Assembly: GCA_903865935.1 (NCBI GenBank)
Contig: CAIPLT010000038.1
Location: forward strand, 1 to 50,576
Length of the DNA: 50,576 bases
Direction of reading: 5' to 3'
From: Caldifarciminota bacterium
GTDB taxonomy: Bacteria > Hydrothermota > Tepidihabitantia > Tepidihabitantales > CAIPLT01
Program-made: the position numbers and the translations under genes
The notes under the pieces: generated by a model
What the model was told of the DNA's origin: nothing
Databases searched by the model: none
Seen by the model: the letters and a program-made list of their open reading frames with translations, nothing else
Shown: piece after piece, positions 24,614-32,731 of the stretch
Position numbering within the stretch: the first letter of the stretch is position 1
Layout of the letters: each line of letters opens with the position of its first letter

Positions 24614-25486
24614 TTAAAGATTCTTGTTGGAAACACTAGTTGCGGCAAGATATATTCCCGCACACAAAACAATCCCGCCGATGATTTCTTTTGGGGTTGG
24701 CGGTTGTTTTAAGATTAACCAGGATAAGATCGTTGTGCCAACTGGCTCGCCTAAAATTCCCATTGCAACAATCGGCGCGGTTAAATATTTCAAAGCCCAG
24801 TTAAAACTTGAATGTCCGATTAGTTGCGGACCAAGACCTAAAAGTATCATAAAAAGATAGGCTTGCGGAATATAACCGGATAAATGATGTTTGGTTGCCA
24901 ATGTTACGGTGAGCAGAATTATCGCAGCAATTGTATACATTATATATATGTAAGAAATCAACGAGGTTTGGGGACGAATCTTGCGACCGACAATCAGATA
25001 ACCGCCAGCACATGCCGCACCGCCTAAAGCTAAAAGGTTGCCCTTGGTAATTGCAAACGAACCAAAACCCTGACTGGCAATAATGCTGGCACCGATAACA
25101 CCTAATATAACTGCTAATGTGATTTTTAAAGACAATTTTTCACGCAAGAGCAATGGCGATAAAATTGCCACAAAAATCGGGTCCATTGCTACAAGTACAA
25201 CCGAACTCGGAACCGAAGTATGGCGTAAAGATTCAATCCATAGCGCAAAGTGTATTGCCAAGAATAGACCAGCCAAGACAATTAAACCCCATTTAACATT
25301 TTTCAGTTCAGAGCGAACACTTTTAAAACGCGACCAGAAAAACGGCGTTAAAACCAAAGATGCTGTACACATTCTTATTGTTGCGATAACCAAGCTTGGT
25401 GCGTCGGTCAATTTAATGAGAATTGAAGCAAAGGATAAGGTAATAACTCCAATACCTAAGATAGCAATAATCTTTTTGCGAGACAT
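24614..25486 (-). CDS. DMT superfamily transporter (EamA)
   Basis: 290 aa, ten membrane helices in two EamA repeats. The first repeat holds SFASILIKLTDAPSLVIATIRM and the second ends with the conserved APIVAMGILGEPVGTTILSWLILKQ block typical of EamA proteins. Substrates of this group include amino acids and nucleosides; none can be named here. The ATG at 25486 is only 8 bp after a TATAAT, with no Shine-Dalgarno, so it is probably leaderless. It is divergent to the DUF523 gene. Confidence 0.9.
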   Translation of the reverse strand: MSRKKIIAILGIGVITLSFASILIKLTDAPSLVIATIRMCTASLVLTPFFWSRFKSVRSELKNVKWGLIVLAGLFLAIHFALWIESLRHTSVPSSVVLVAMDPIFVAILSPLLLREKLSLKITLAVILGVIGASIIASQGFGSFAITKGNLLALGGAACAGGYLIVGRKIRPQTSLISYIYIMYTIAAIILLTVTLATKHHLSGYIPQAYLFMILLGLGPQLIGHSSFNWALKYLTAPIVAMGILGEPVGTTILSWLILKQPPTPKEIIGGIVLCAGIYLAATSVSNKNL

Positions 25487-25494
25487 TGTTACAG

Positions 25495-25522
25495 ATTATA
25501 TTAGCGTTACGCTGAAGGTCAA
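25495..25522 (-). promoter_or_regulatory. promoter of the DMT gene (leaderless)
   Basis: TTGACC (25517-25522), 16-bp spacer, TATAAT (25495-25500). Predicted start near 25488, two bases before ATG 25486. Confidence 0.65.
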
Positions 25523-25555
25523 GAAAACAATGTTTGGTTTTAAACGTTGCTTGAC

Positions 25556-25583
25556 TTGACATGAGAAGACGATATATTATATT
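25556..25583 (+). promoter_or_regulatory. promoter of the DUF523 gene (very short leader)
   Basis: TTGACA (25556-25561), 16-bp spacer, TATATT (25578-25583). Predicted start near 25590, about 9 nt before ATG 25599 and after the in-frame TTG at 25587. Confidence 0.6.
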
Positions 25584-25598
25584 AAATTGAAAAAGATT

Positions 25599-26228
25599 AT
25601 GAACAAATTTCCCAAACCAAATGTAGTTGTCAGTAAATGCCTTGGTTTTGCCAGGTGTCGATATGATGGTAAGATTGTGTTTGATACGATTGTTAGGCGA
25701 TTGAGACCATTTGTCAATTTTATCCCGGTTTGTCCGGAAACAGAAATCGGGCTCGGAATTCCCCGCGACACGATAAGGATTATTTCATATAGAGGGAAAT
25801 TACATTTATATCAACCTTCTACGGATAAGGATTTAACCCGACAAATGATACAATTCACCAAAAGATACCTTGCATCTTTAAAAGACGTTGACGGGTTTAT
25901 CTTAAAATCTCGATCACCATCATGCGGGATTAATCATGTTAAGATTTATTACAGCTATCAACTGAATGCAAAACCAAAAATGGGCAAAGGTTTTTTTGCC
26001 AGTGCGGTTAAAAATAAATATCCTTATTTGGTAATTGTCGACGAAAGCGGCTTGAAGAATTTAGCACGCCGAGAGAACTTTTTTACAAAGATATTTTCCT
26101 TGGCTCGATTCCGGATGCTTGAAAGAGATATAAAAGAAAGCAAATATCCCTTGAGTAAAATTTTTCTCAATCCATTCCCTAAGGAATTAATAGAAATTTC
26201 TGATTTAAGAAAGAACAGAAATAAATAG
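25599..26228 (+). CDS. DUF523 domain protein
   Basis: 209 aa. VVVSKCLGFARCRYDG at the start, PVCPETEIGLGIPR and LKSRSPSCGI are the Cys-containing blocks of DUF523 (YbbK-like), which may bind a metal. A C-terminal DUF1722 part present in longer relatives is missing; instead there is a shorter, Lys/Arg-rich end. ATG 25599 is chosen over TTG 25587 because the promoter predicts transcription from about 25590, which excludes the TTG. No function is established for the family. Confidence 0.85.
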   Translation: MNKFPKPNVVVSKCLGFARCRYDGKIVFDTIVRRLRPFVNFIPVCPETEIGLGIPRDTIRIISYRGKLHLYQPSTDKDLTRQMIQFTKRYLASLKDVDGFILKSRSPSCGINHVKIYYSYQLNAKPKMGKGFFASAVKNKYPYLVIVDESGLKNLARRENFFTKIFSLARFRMLERDIKESKYPLSKIFLNPFPKELIEISDLRKNRNK

Positions 26229-26284
26229 TAACCAAAATAGGAAAAACATAACACGCCCCACCCAATTTTTACTAATTATTTAAA

Positions 26285-26414
26285 CGAACGTTTGAACTAA
26301 ATATATAACTTATTGATATTTAATCTATTATAAATTCAATTTAGATAAAAGTTTTGCTTGACAAAAGCACAAATTATCTCTATAATACAAACGTATGATT
26401 AAAACAAACGTTTG
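26285..26414 (+). promoter_or_regulatory. three candidate operator sites for the TetR-type repressor
   Basis: Copies of a CRAACGTWTG decamer lie at 26285-26294 (CGAACGTTTG), 26388-26397 (CAAACGTATG) and 26405-26414 (CAAACGTTTG, a perfect palindrome). The second begins 2 bp after the -10 box and the third 17 bp further, around the predicted transcription start. A repressor bound there would block its own gene. Confidence 0.6.
26358..26386 (+). promoter_or_regulatory. promoter of the tetR operon
   Basis: TTGACA (26358-26363), 17-bp spacer, TATAAT (26381-26386): full consensus. Predicted start near 26393, leader about 50 nt up to ATG 26443. Confidence 0.8.
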
Positions 26415-26442
26415 GTTGATTAAAAACCAGAATGGAGCAAGT

Positions 26443-27141
26443 ATGAAAAACGATGAACAGAATTTAGACGCAAAAATGCGTATTTATAAGGCTGCGACAA
26501 CTTTATTTGCACAAAGAGGATTCTATGCAGTTGGTGTACGGGAAATTGCCAAAGCAGCGAATGTAAACATATCAATGATTAATTATTACTACAATGGTAA
26601 AATCGGTATCCTTAAACAGATTATCACAGAAACCCTAAATAAATATTACGATTCAATGAAAATATCGGGTGATGATTCAATGGAGATGGAAGGGCGGGCT
26701 TTAATAATGATTAAAAACATGATTAAATTTTTCCGCGAGGACATTGAGCTGGCGATGGTGACTTTTAATTCAATGCCATTTGATATTCCTGAAATCGTTG
26801 AGCACAAAATAAATTTAAGCGAGAAAAATCGCGACCGAATGAAGTGGTTCTTTGAAAAGGTTGGTGGTAATTTTGACGACCCGGTTCAGATGGGCGTGCT
26901 TAGTGGATTCTTGAGCAATATAATTTTGGCTCACTTTGAAAACAAGTATGTCTGGGAGCAGGTTAAAAAGGCAGTGGGCGAATCAAGAAAGATTGAGGAG
27001 AAAACATTTGATGAGCAGGTAAAAATGTGTTGTGTAGACGAAGATGATTATTATAACAAATATGCTGAAACTTTGGCGAAAATTTATTTTCACGGTGTGC
27101 CCAGCGTAACAACTATAAGTAAAAACAAGGAGAAAAAATGA
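26443..27141 (+). CDS. TetR/AcrR family transcriptional regulator
   Basis: 232 aa if started at ATG 26443, which has GGAG 5 bp upstream; the ATG at 26395 in the same frame lies at the transcription start and would add a non-conserved stretch overlapping the operators. The N-terminal HTH is AATTLFAQRGFYAVGVREIAKAANVNISMINYYYNGKIGI (helix-turn-helix about residues 20-55 from this start). The rest is a helical ligand-binding part of unknown specificity. Operator copies in the promoter suggest autorepression. The ATGA overlap with the next gene suggests one operon extending to the DUF5916 gene. Confidence 0.9.
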   Translation: MKNDEQNLDAKMRIYKAATTLFAQRGFYAVGVREIAKAANVNISMINYYYNGKIGILKQIITETLNKYYDSMKISGDDSMEMEGRALIMIKNMIKFFREDIELAMVTFNSMPFDIPEIVEHKINLSEKNRDRMKWFFEKVGGNFDDPVQMGVLSGFLSNIILAHFENKYVWEQVKKAVGESRKIEEKTFDEQVKMCCVDEDDYYNKYAETLAKIYFHGVPSVTTISKNKEKK

Positions 27142-27677
27142 CAAGTATCATTACATTATTTGCAATCATTACATCGCTGATGAATCCGGTCGATATAAAA
27201 CCGGCTTATTATCAGGAATATAATCTGGTTGGTGAAACGCCGGACATATTAGTTTCATCTGCTGCAAGCGATGTAAGTATGGCTCCGGTAATAATGATGC
27301 CGGAAATTGTTGTTACACCTCTAAAATCAGCAGAAAAACCAGTAGATGTAGTTTTCCCGGGAATCATTGTTAGCGCCCCAAAGTACATTCCAACCGCCAA
27401 TACCAAAGATGTTTATATGATGCCGGAAATTGTGGTGAAGGCGAAGCCAAATTTGGCTAGCAATGTTGATATTGTTCAGCAAAGACCGGGATTCGAAATT
27501 GATTATGGCAAATTGACCGTTAAAGAGTTTTCTATTTATGCAATGATTGCGGCTCTTGGTGTTCTGGTATTTGCCGGGACACGGATATTCTTCCCCCGAC
27601 ATATACCAAAACCGATTTTTGTAGCCGACGGTCGAAGACAAATAAAACGAAATAATTTTCCAAAAAAGTACGTTTAA
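27138..27677 (+). CDS. membrane-anchored protein with repeated PEIVV motifs
   Basis: 179 aa, unknown family. A hydrophobic N-terminal segment (residues 1-16) resembles a signal peptide, the middle has three similar pieces, MMPEIVVTP, FPGIIVSAP and MMPEIVVKA, and a membrane helix (about 134-150) precedes a basic C-terminus (RRQIKRNN). PEIVVTAP-like repeats occur in secretory-envelope proteins, sometimes near TonB-linked plugs. It overlaps the regulator gene by 4 nt, so translation is coupled. Confidence 0.65.
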   Translation: MTSIITLFAIITSLMNPVDIKPAYYQEYNLVGETPDILVSSAASDVSMAPVIMMPEIVVTPLKSAEKPVDVVFPGIIVSAPKYIPTANTKDVYMMPEIVVKAKPNLASNVDIVQQRPGFEIDYGKLTVKEFSIYAMIAALGVLVFAGTRIFFPRHIPKPIFVADGRRQIKRNNFPKKYV

Positions 27678-27715
27678 TAAACATAAGTGAATATAATGTA
27701 TATAGAGGGGATACA

Positions 27716-27847
27716 ATGATTTTTAAACTACTTTTCATTCCAATAGCCGGGTTAATTGGTTTAGGACTTATTGTGTTTGGCGCAAGCATTGTTACATTGC
27801 TGGTTGCAGTCGGTTTTATAGCATTTCTATTAAAACGAATTATCTAA
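27716..27847 (+). CDS. 43-aa single-helix membrane protein
   Basis: Not a gene caller's usual length. ATG 27716 follows AGAGGGG at good spacing and the product is almost wholly hydrophobic with glycines (start MIFKLLFIPIAGLIG, end FLLKRII). It fits between the preceding gene and the DUF5916 gene with 38- and 13-bp gaps, in the same direction. A helper subunit or small envelope protein is possible; function unknown. Confidence 0.55.
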   Translation: MIFKLLFIPIAGLIGLGLIVFGASIVTLLVAVGFIAFLLKRII

Positions 27848-27860
27848 TAAAGGAGAATCA

Positions 27861-29999
27861 GTGAATATATTATTACTGATAGCTTTAATAACAAGTACCC
27901 AAAAATCAGTTGAGGTAAGGTTTACACAAAATCCGCCGAGAATTGATGGTTTTATTGAAGAGGTTTGGCAACAGGCTGACTCGGCTTTTGATTTTGTCCA
28001 ATCTTCACCGTACGAAAAAGAAAAACCAACTGAAAGGACGTCGGTTTATCTGCTGCAAGACAAAAATAATCTTTATGTCGCTTTTCGTTGCTATGCGGAT
28101 AAACACAAACCAACTGCTAATCTGACCAAAGACGAAGATTATATCTCATTCGCAATCGACCCATTTCAGAGTAAGACAACGGGTTATTATTTCTGGGTTT
28201 TTGGCAGTGGCATTATTTGGGACGGCTGGGTTCTTGATGACGGCCGTAATCACGATGACTCATGGGAAGGTGTATGGTATCGGGCAATCAAAATGTATGA
28301 TGACCGGCTTGAAGCAGAATTTAAGATACCGTTCAAATCTATTCGATATAAAAAGGACCTCAAAGAATGGGGCATCCAATTTATGCGTTATATAGTTTAC
28401 AATCAGGAAACCGATTATTGGAATGAAGTAGAACAGGCAACTGGTGATTTGGTTTCGAAATGGGGAAGTTTGACCGGCATCAATCCGCAGGCATCGGGTT
28501 ACTATTTTGAATTATATCCTGAAGCATACACCCGCTTTGACCATCGCTGGTATGCGGATGCTTTTGGTATTAATCAAAGCGATAGTTCAAAAGTGAAGCC
28601 GAGTATTAGTATGAATGCAAAATGGGATGTAACATCTCAAACCACGCTCAACGCTACGTTATATCCAGATTTTGCCCAGATTGAAGCTGACCCATACACT
28701 TTGAATTTAGGTCGTTATCCAACTCGACTCAGTGAAAGAAGACCATTTTTTATTGAGGGCAGAGATATTTTCCGTATGTCAAATATGGGAGATGAGGGTG
28801 GGGCTTTTGACCCATTAGAGATTTTCTATTCGAGAACGATTGGCAAATCAATTGGTAATAATGCCGTGCCAATTATTGGCGGGCTGAAATTAACCAGTAA
28901 ATCCGATGATTGGAACTTTGGATTATTTTCTGCCTATACCGATAAATATAAAATGAATAATGTAGTTGTTGAGCCGAATCGCGGATTTGGTGTCTTAAAA
29001 GTAAAAGGCAGGATTTTTGGTACTTCGGATATTGGTATTTTAGCGAGTGGTACGTATGCCGATACATCCAATTACAATTATGCGGTTGGTTTAGACGAAG
29101 TATTTCGTCAGGGTTCTAACCAGCTCATTGTACAAACAGCATTTAGTGACCGCAACCATAAGCAAGATGTTGCATTATCCACTGGTTATAGCGGATTAAT
29201 TAAAAACTTCCTGACCATGATTGATGCGGAAGTTATTGGCGATTCATTTGATGTCAGTGATATTGGTTTTGTTCCCTGGGCAGGACGAAAGCGCGTGACT
29301 TTGGTAAGCGGACCATTTAAAACTTATCGTGATGGATTCTTGACTAATTTTTACTTAGCACCGTCGGTATATGTATCGCAGGAACCGGGCAGCAGAGACT
29401 GGTCAAAAGGAGTCGGCATTAACTTTTCTTCCAATTTCCGAACCCTTTGGGGTTTTAACACCGAAATATCAGGGGGACGTACTTATGAAGCGGACACCAA
29501 TTATTTCAGCCGCAATTTTAGTTATTCGGTGTATGGACGGGTGCTTGCCCAGAATTTGAATTTTGGCGGTAATTATTCATATGGTTACAACTACGCGCGA
29601 GGATTTTTAGCTTATCAGGGTTACAACTGGTTTACATACAATTATTCGATAATCCAGCAGATGAGTGTTGGGCTAAGTGCCAATTGGTGGATTGAGTGGA
29701 ACACGCTAAATAAGGTGCTCGCAACCACACCACTGCTTAGACCAAATATTAATATAAGATTCACTTCGAATATGGGATTAACAATCTTTAGCGAGCTGGT
29801 TATGCAGACACCGCAGGCAAAATTCGATTCAACCGATTTATATTCGGTCAGAACCGGGGCGCTCTTTTCCTGGAATTTCTTGCCAAAATCTTGGATATAC
29901 GTCGCATTAAATGATTATCGCAGTGATGACGCATTAGGTAATTTGCAGCCGCGTTACCAGATTGGCGCAATAAAAGTAAAGTATTTATTTTATTTCTAA
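27861..29999 (+). CDS. outer-membrane protein, DUF5916 with CBM9-like N-terminal domain
   Basis: 712 aa. A short signal peptide is followed by a carbohydrate-binding-module-9-like domain (PPRIDGFIEEVWQQADS, NLYVAFRCYAD, EAEFKIPFKSIRY, up to about residue 190), then a DUF5916-type beta-barrel with alternating polar and aromatic strands and a C-terminal Phe (LFYF). Such proteins occur in Bacteroidetes and relatives and may bind or hydrolyse-associate with carbohydrate, but the function is unproven. GTG start with AGGAG 7 bp before. Last gene of the likely tetR operon. Confidence 0.87.
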   Translation: MNILLLIALITSTQKSVEVRFTQNPPRIDGFIEEVWQQADSAFDFVQSSPYEKEKPTERTSVYLLQDKNNLYVAFRCYADKHKPTANLTKDEDYISFAIDPFQSKTTGYYFWVFGSGIIWDGWVLDDGRNHDDSWEGVWYRAIKMYDDRLEAEFKIPFKSIRYKKDLKEWGIQFMRYIVYNQETDYWNEVEQATGDLVSKWGSLTGINPQASGYYFELYPEAYTRFDHRWYADAFGINQSDSSKVKPSISMNAKWDVTSQTTLNATLYPDFAQIEADPYTLNLGRYPTRLSERRPFFIEGRDIFRMSNMGDEGGAFDPLEIFYSRTIGKSIGNNAVPIIGGLKLTSKSDDWNFGLFSAYTDKYKMNNVVVEPNRGFGVLKVKGRIFGTSDIGILASGTYADTSNYNYAVGLDEVFRQGSNQLIVQTAFSDRNHKQDVALSTGYSGLIKNFLTMIDAEVIGDSFDVSDIGFVPWAGRKRVTLVSGPFKTYRDGFLTNFYLAPSVYVSQEPGSRDWSKGVGINFSSNFRTLWGFNTEISGGRTYEADTNYFSRNFSYSVYGRVLAQNLNFGGNYSYGYNYARGFLAYQGYNWFTYNYSIIQQMSVGLSANWWIEWNTLNKVLATTPLLRPNINIRFTSNMGLTIFSELVMQTPQAKFDSTDLYSVRTGALFSWNFLPKSWIYVALNDYRSDDALGNLQPRYQIGAIKVKYLFYF

Positions 30000-30015
30000 G
30001 AAGAAGATAAAATAT

Positions 30016-30100
30016 AACTGGGCAATTTGACTGGTGTTAAATAAAATTAACAGGCAAACCCTTAACCTATCTATGTGCCTAATCCGTCGGTTGCCCAGTT
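30016..30100 (+). ncRNA. multibranch structured element after the DUF5916 gene
   Basis: A perfect 10-bp pair, AACTGGGCAA (30016-30025) with TTGCCCAGTT (30091-30100), encloses two smaller stems: TGTTAA with TTAACA (30035-30052) and AGGCA with TGCCT (30052-30080, sharing one base). This gives a three-way-junction-like fold followed by TATTATT. It could be a large terminator of the DUF5916 operon or a small RNA. No tRNA features (no TTC loop or CCA) are present. Confidence 0.4.
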
Positions 30101-30127
30101 TATTATTCAACGTCTAAATATTTTCTC

Positions 30128-30155
30128 TTGACAATTGAATTGATAAAGTTATAAT
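30128..30155 (+). promoter_or_regulatory. promoter of the antiporter pair (nearly leaderless)
   Basis: TTGACA (30128-30133), 16-bp spacer, TATAAT (30150-30155). Predicted start near 30162, six bases before ATG 30168; no Shine-Dalgarno lies between. Confidence 0.65.
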
Positions 30156-30167
30156 CCGCATACTTAC

Positions 30168-32717
30168 ATGATGCCAACGGTGGAAACATCGCTCAGTTTA
30201 CTCCTGCTACCGATTTTAATTCCACTTGTTGCGGGAGTTCTGAGTTTCTTAATACGCCGGCTACGCAATGAGATTGCGATTGCCGGTTCCCTTATAACAT
30301 TTTATTTTGCGCTTCGTATATTTATACTCAGCCGTTACGGTATTCTTGTACATAATTATGCGAGTATCGGACCGGTTAATATTGGTCTGCACGTAGATGG
30401 ATTATCGGCATTTGTACTGTTAGCCAGTGCATTTCTCGGTCTAATGGCAATAATATTTTCACGACGAGTGATGCGTGAAAGTCCGGGAGTCGGCGCCTAT
30501 TATTTATTCATCATGTTTACAATTTCCTGCGCTCATGGCGTGTTTATGGCAAGCGATATGTTAATTGTGGTATTTTTCTGGGGATTTCTCGCTGCAACAC
30601 TGTACGGAATGCTCTTCCTGAGTAAAAAAGATTCGGCGGCAGTGGCAATGAAAGGATTCTTCATTGCCGCGACGGCCGACCTATTATTAATGACCGGTAT
30701 TGGCATATTACTTTTCAATCTTGGCGACTCGGGTATCGCGCCCGCGACACGAATTCCCTTAACCTCTGGTTTAGCAATTGCCTCTTTCTTTTTGCTTACG
30801 GCAGGTGCTCTGGCAAAAGCCGGTTCGATGCCGTTTCACACCTGGATTCCGGATGCAGCAGAGACTGCGCCCGCGACATTTCTTGGTTTTATTCCGGGCG
30901 CGATTGACAAATTACTTGGTATCTACCTGATGGTTCGAATCTCAACTTATATTTTTGACATCTCATCAAGCATGGCAGTCAGAAATGTGATTATGGGCGT
31001 CGGTGCCTTAACAATTATGGCAGCGGTAATGATGGCGTTAGTGCAAAAAGAAGCGTATCGTTTATTATCTTTCCATGCTATTTCACAAGTCGGTTATATG
31101 GTTCTTGGTATCGGAACCGGTAATCCAATTGGTATTGCGGGCGGTTTATTTCATATGGTAAACCACGCTATTTATAAATCAACACTTTTTTACTCGGTTG
31201 GTTCTGTTGAGTATCGAACCGGCGAGACCAGGCTTGATAAATTGGGCGGACTTGCCACGCGTATGCCATTAACAACCTTTTCATTTCTAATCGCGGCTTT
31301 GGCGATTTCCGGCATACCGCCATTGAATGGTTTTGTATCCAAGTGGATGGTTTATCAGGGTATTATTCAGCTCGGACAGGAAGGCAATAAAATTTATCCT
31401 CTATTTCTAATTGCTGCAATGCAGGGCAGTATTTTTACTCTGGCATCGTTTCTAAAACTTTTACATTCGATGTTTCTTGGCTCAGGTTCGTCATTGTCCG
31501 AAAAAGTGCGCGAAGTCGGATTTTCAATGTGGTTTCCGACTGTAACCCAAGCGGTGATGTGCATCGCATTCGGTGTATTTGCGATGCTCTGGCCAATTCC
31601 GATGTTTATTCTGCCCAGTTTACGCAATCTTGGTTTGGCACCAATAAGACTAGTCAATATTACAAGCGGATACTGGCAACCAACGCTTGCAACCGGTTTA
31701 ATTATTGTTGCGCTTATTATCGGATTTATCGTGTATCTTGTCGGTACTTTATTCAAACCGCGCCGGGTTGAAACGTTTGTTGGTGGCGAAAAACTGTCAG
31801 TCGAAGAACAGATGATGCCGGGCACCGAGTTTTACAGTCCGATGAAAGAACTTGGTCCGATACATAAATTATACGCGACCGCCGAAAGCGGAGCTTACGA
31901 TTTTTATAATATCGGAATTAAGACCGCACGCGGCATTTCAGAATTCGTATTTAATTATATTGACCGCTTGGTTGACCGATTCTATTCAGTCGCGAGTGAG
32001 ATTATTGTCATGTTTGGTAAGGGTGCTCAGTCAGTTGCCGGGTGGTTTTTCTTATTGTTATTAATACCGGTTTTTATTTTTGCCGGTAGCCGCGACCTCA
32101 GGGCTTTGCAATATCTGGCGCTGGCATTGATGATTGGCGCAGCTTTAATGGCTTTGGTTGAAAATAGTTTTCGCCGGTTCTTCCTGCTGATTGGTTTGGC
32201 ACAGCTCGGTCTGGTGATTCTTGCGTTCAGTCGCGGCGGGATCACTGGCGTGCTCGCAGGTATCTATCAGATTTATAACTCGGCAGTAGCTTATATTACG
32301 ATATATTTGGCTTATCGCCTTATTATGCAAACCCGTGCCGAAGATCGGATACACGAATTTCACGGTGTATCGGATGGAATGCCGATTGCCGCACTCGCTT
32401 TTATTGTCGGCGGTCTGTCTTTAGCCGGTATGCCGCCTTCGGGCAATTTCTTCAGCAAATATTTATTGGCATCAATTTATTCAGAAAATATGATTTACAT
32501 CATGATTATCATTTTTATTGCATTGCTTATGCTCGGAGTAATGCTCAGGGTTATCAGCCAGGTATTTTTTGGCAAGCCGAATATGGTTTATCAGGAGAAA
32601 CATAACCGACTTTATTATGCAACGTTGGTTATTACGATTCTGGCGATTTTTAATGGCGTATTATCAAAACCATTAGTTGATTTATTGTCAATTATTTTCA
32701 GGATGAATTTACAATGA
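30168..32717 (+). CDS. complex-I/Mrp-like antiporter subunit with extra half module
   Basis: 849 aa, many membrane helices. Residues about 75-460 are a proton-conducting antiporter module (GALAKAGSMPFHTWIPDA with the TM7 Lys, GLFHMVNHAIYKSTLFYSVG, GIPPLNGFVSKW). The usual glutamate after Trp in FWEL is Gly here (VFFWGFL, residue 139), and the usual LLHAA is FIPGA. After a linker (VETFVGGEKLS... about 535-620) comes a second partial module (GGLSLAGMPPSGNFFSKYLL) as in the fused subunits of Ehr/HyfB-like complexes. Two ATGs are adjacent at 30168 and 30171. Paired with the next gene; no hydrogenase, Nuo or Mrp small subunits are near. Confidence 0.85.
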   Translation: MMPTVETSLSLLLLPILIPLVAGVLSFLIRRLRNEIAIAGSLITFYFALRIFILSRYGILVHNYASIGPVNIGLHVDGLSAFVLLASAFLGLMAIIFSRRVMRESPGVGAYYLFIMFTISCAHGVFMASDMLIVVFFWGFLAATLYGMLFLSKKDSAAVAMKGFFIAATADLLLMTGIGILLFNLGDSGIAPATRIPLTSGLAIASFFLLTAGALAKAGSMPFHTWIPDAAETAPATFLGFIPGAIDKLLGIYLMVRISTYIFDISSSMAVRNVIMGVGALTIMAAVMMALVQKEAYRLLSFHAISQVGYMVLGIGTGNPIGIAGGLFHMVNHAIYKSTLFYSVGSVEYRTGETRLDKLGGLATRMPLTTFSFLIAALAISGIPPLNGFVSKWMVYQGIIQLGQEGNKIYPLFLIAAMQGSIFTLASFLKLLHSMFLGSGSSLSEKVREVGFSMWFPTVTQAVMCIAFGVFAMLWPIPMFILPSLRNLGLAPIRLVNITSGYWQPTLATGLIIVALIIGFIVYLVGTLFKPRRVETFVGGEKLSVEEQMMPGTEFYSPMKELGPIHKLYATAESGAYDFYNIGIKTARGISEFVFNYIDRLVDRFYSVASEIIVMFGKGAQSVAGWFFLLLLIPVFIFAGSRDLRALQYLALALMIGAALMALVENSFRRFFLLIGLAQLGLVILAFSRGGITGVLAGIYQIYNSAVAYITIYLAYRLIMQTRAEDRIHEFHGVSDGMPIAALAFIVGGLSLAGMPPSGNFFSKYLLASIYSENMIYIMIIIFIALLMLGVMLRVISQVFFGKPNMVYQEKHNRLYYATLVITILAIFNGVLSKPLVDLLSIIFRMNLQ

Positions 32718-32731
32718 GAGGGAACGAATAG

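Noticed and set aside
30016-30100. tRNA gene
   Set aside because: No 7-bp acceptor stem with T-loop TTC motif, no CCA end and the arm pattern does not fit; the fold is three-way only.
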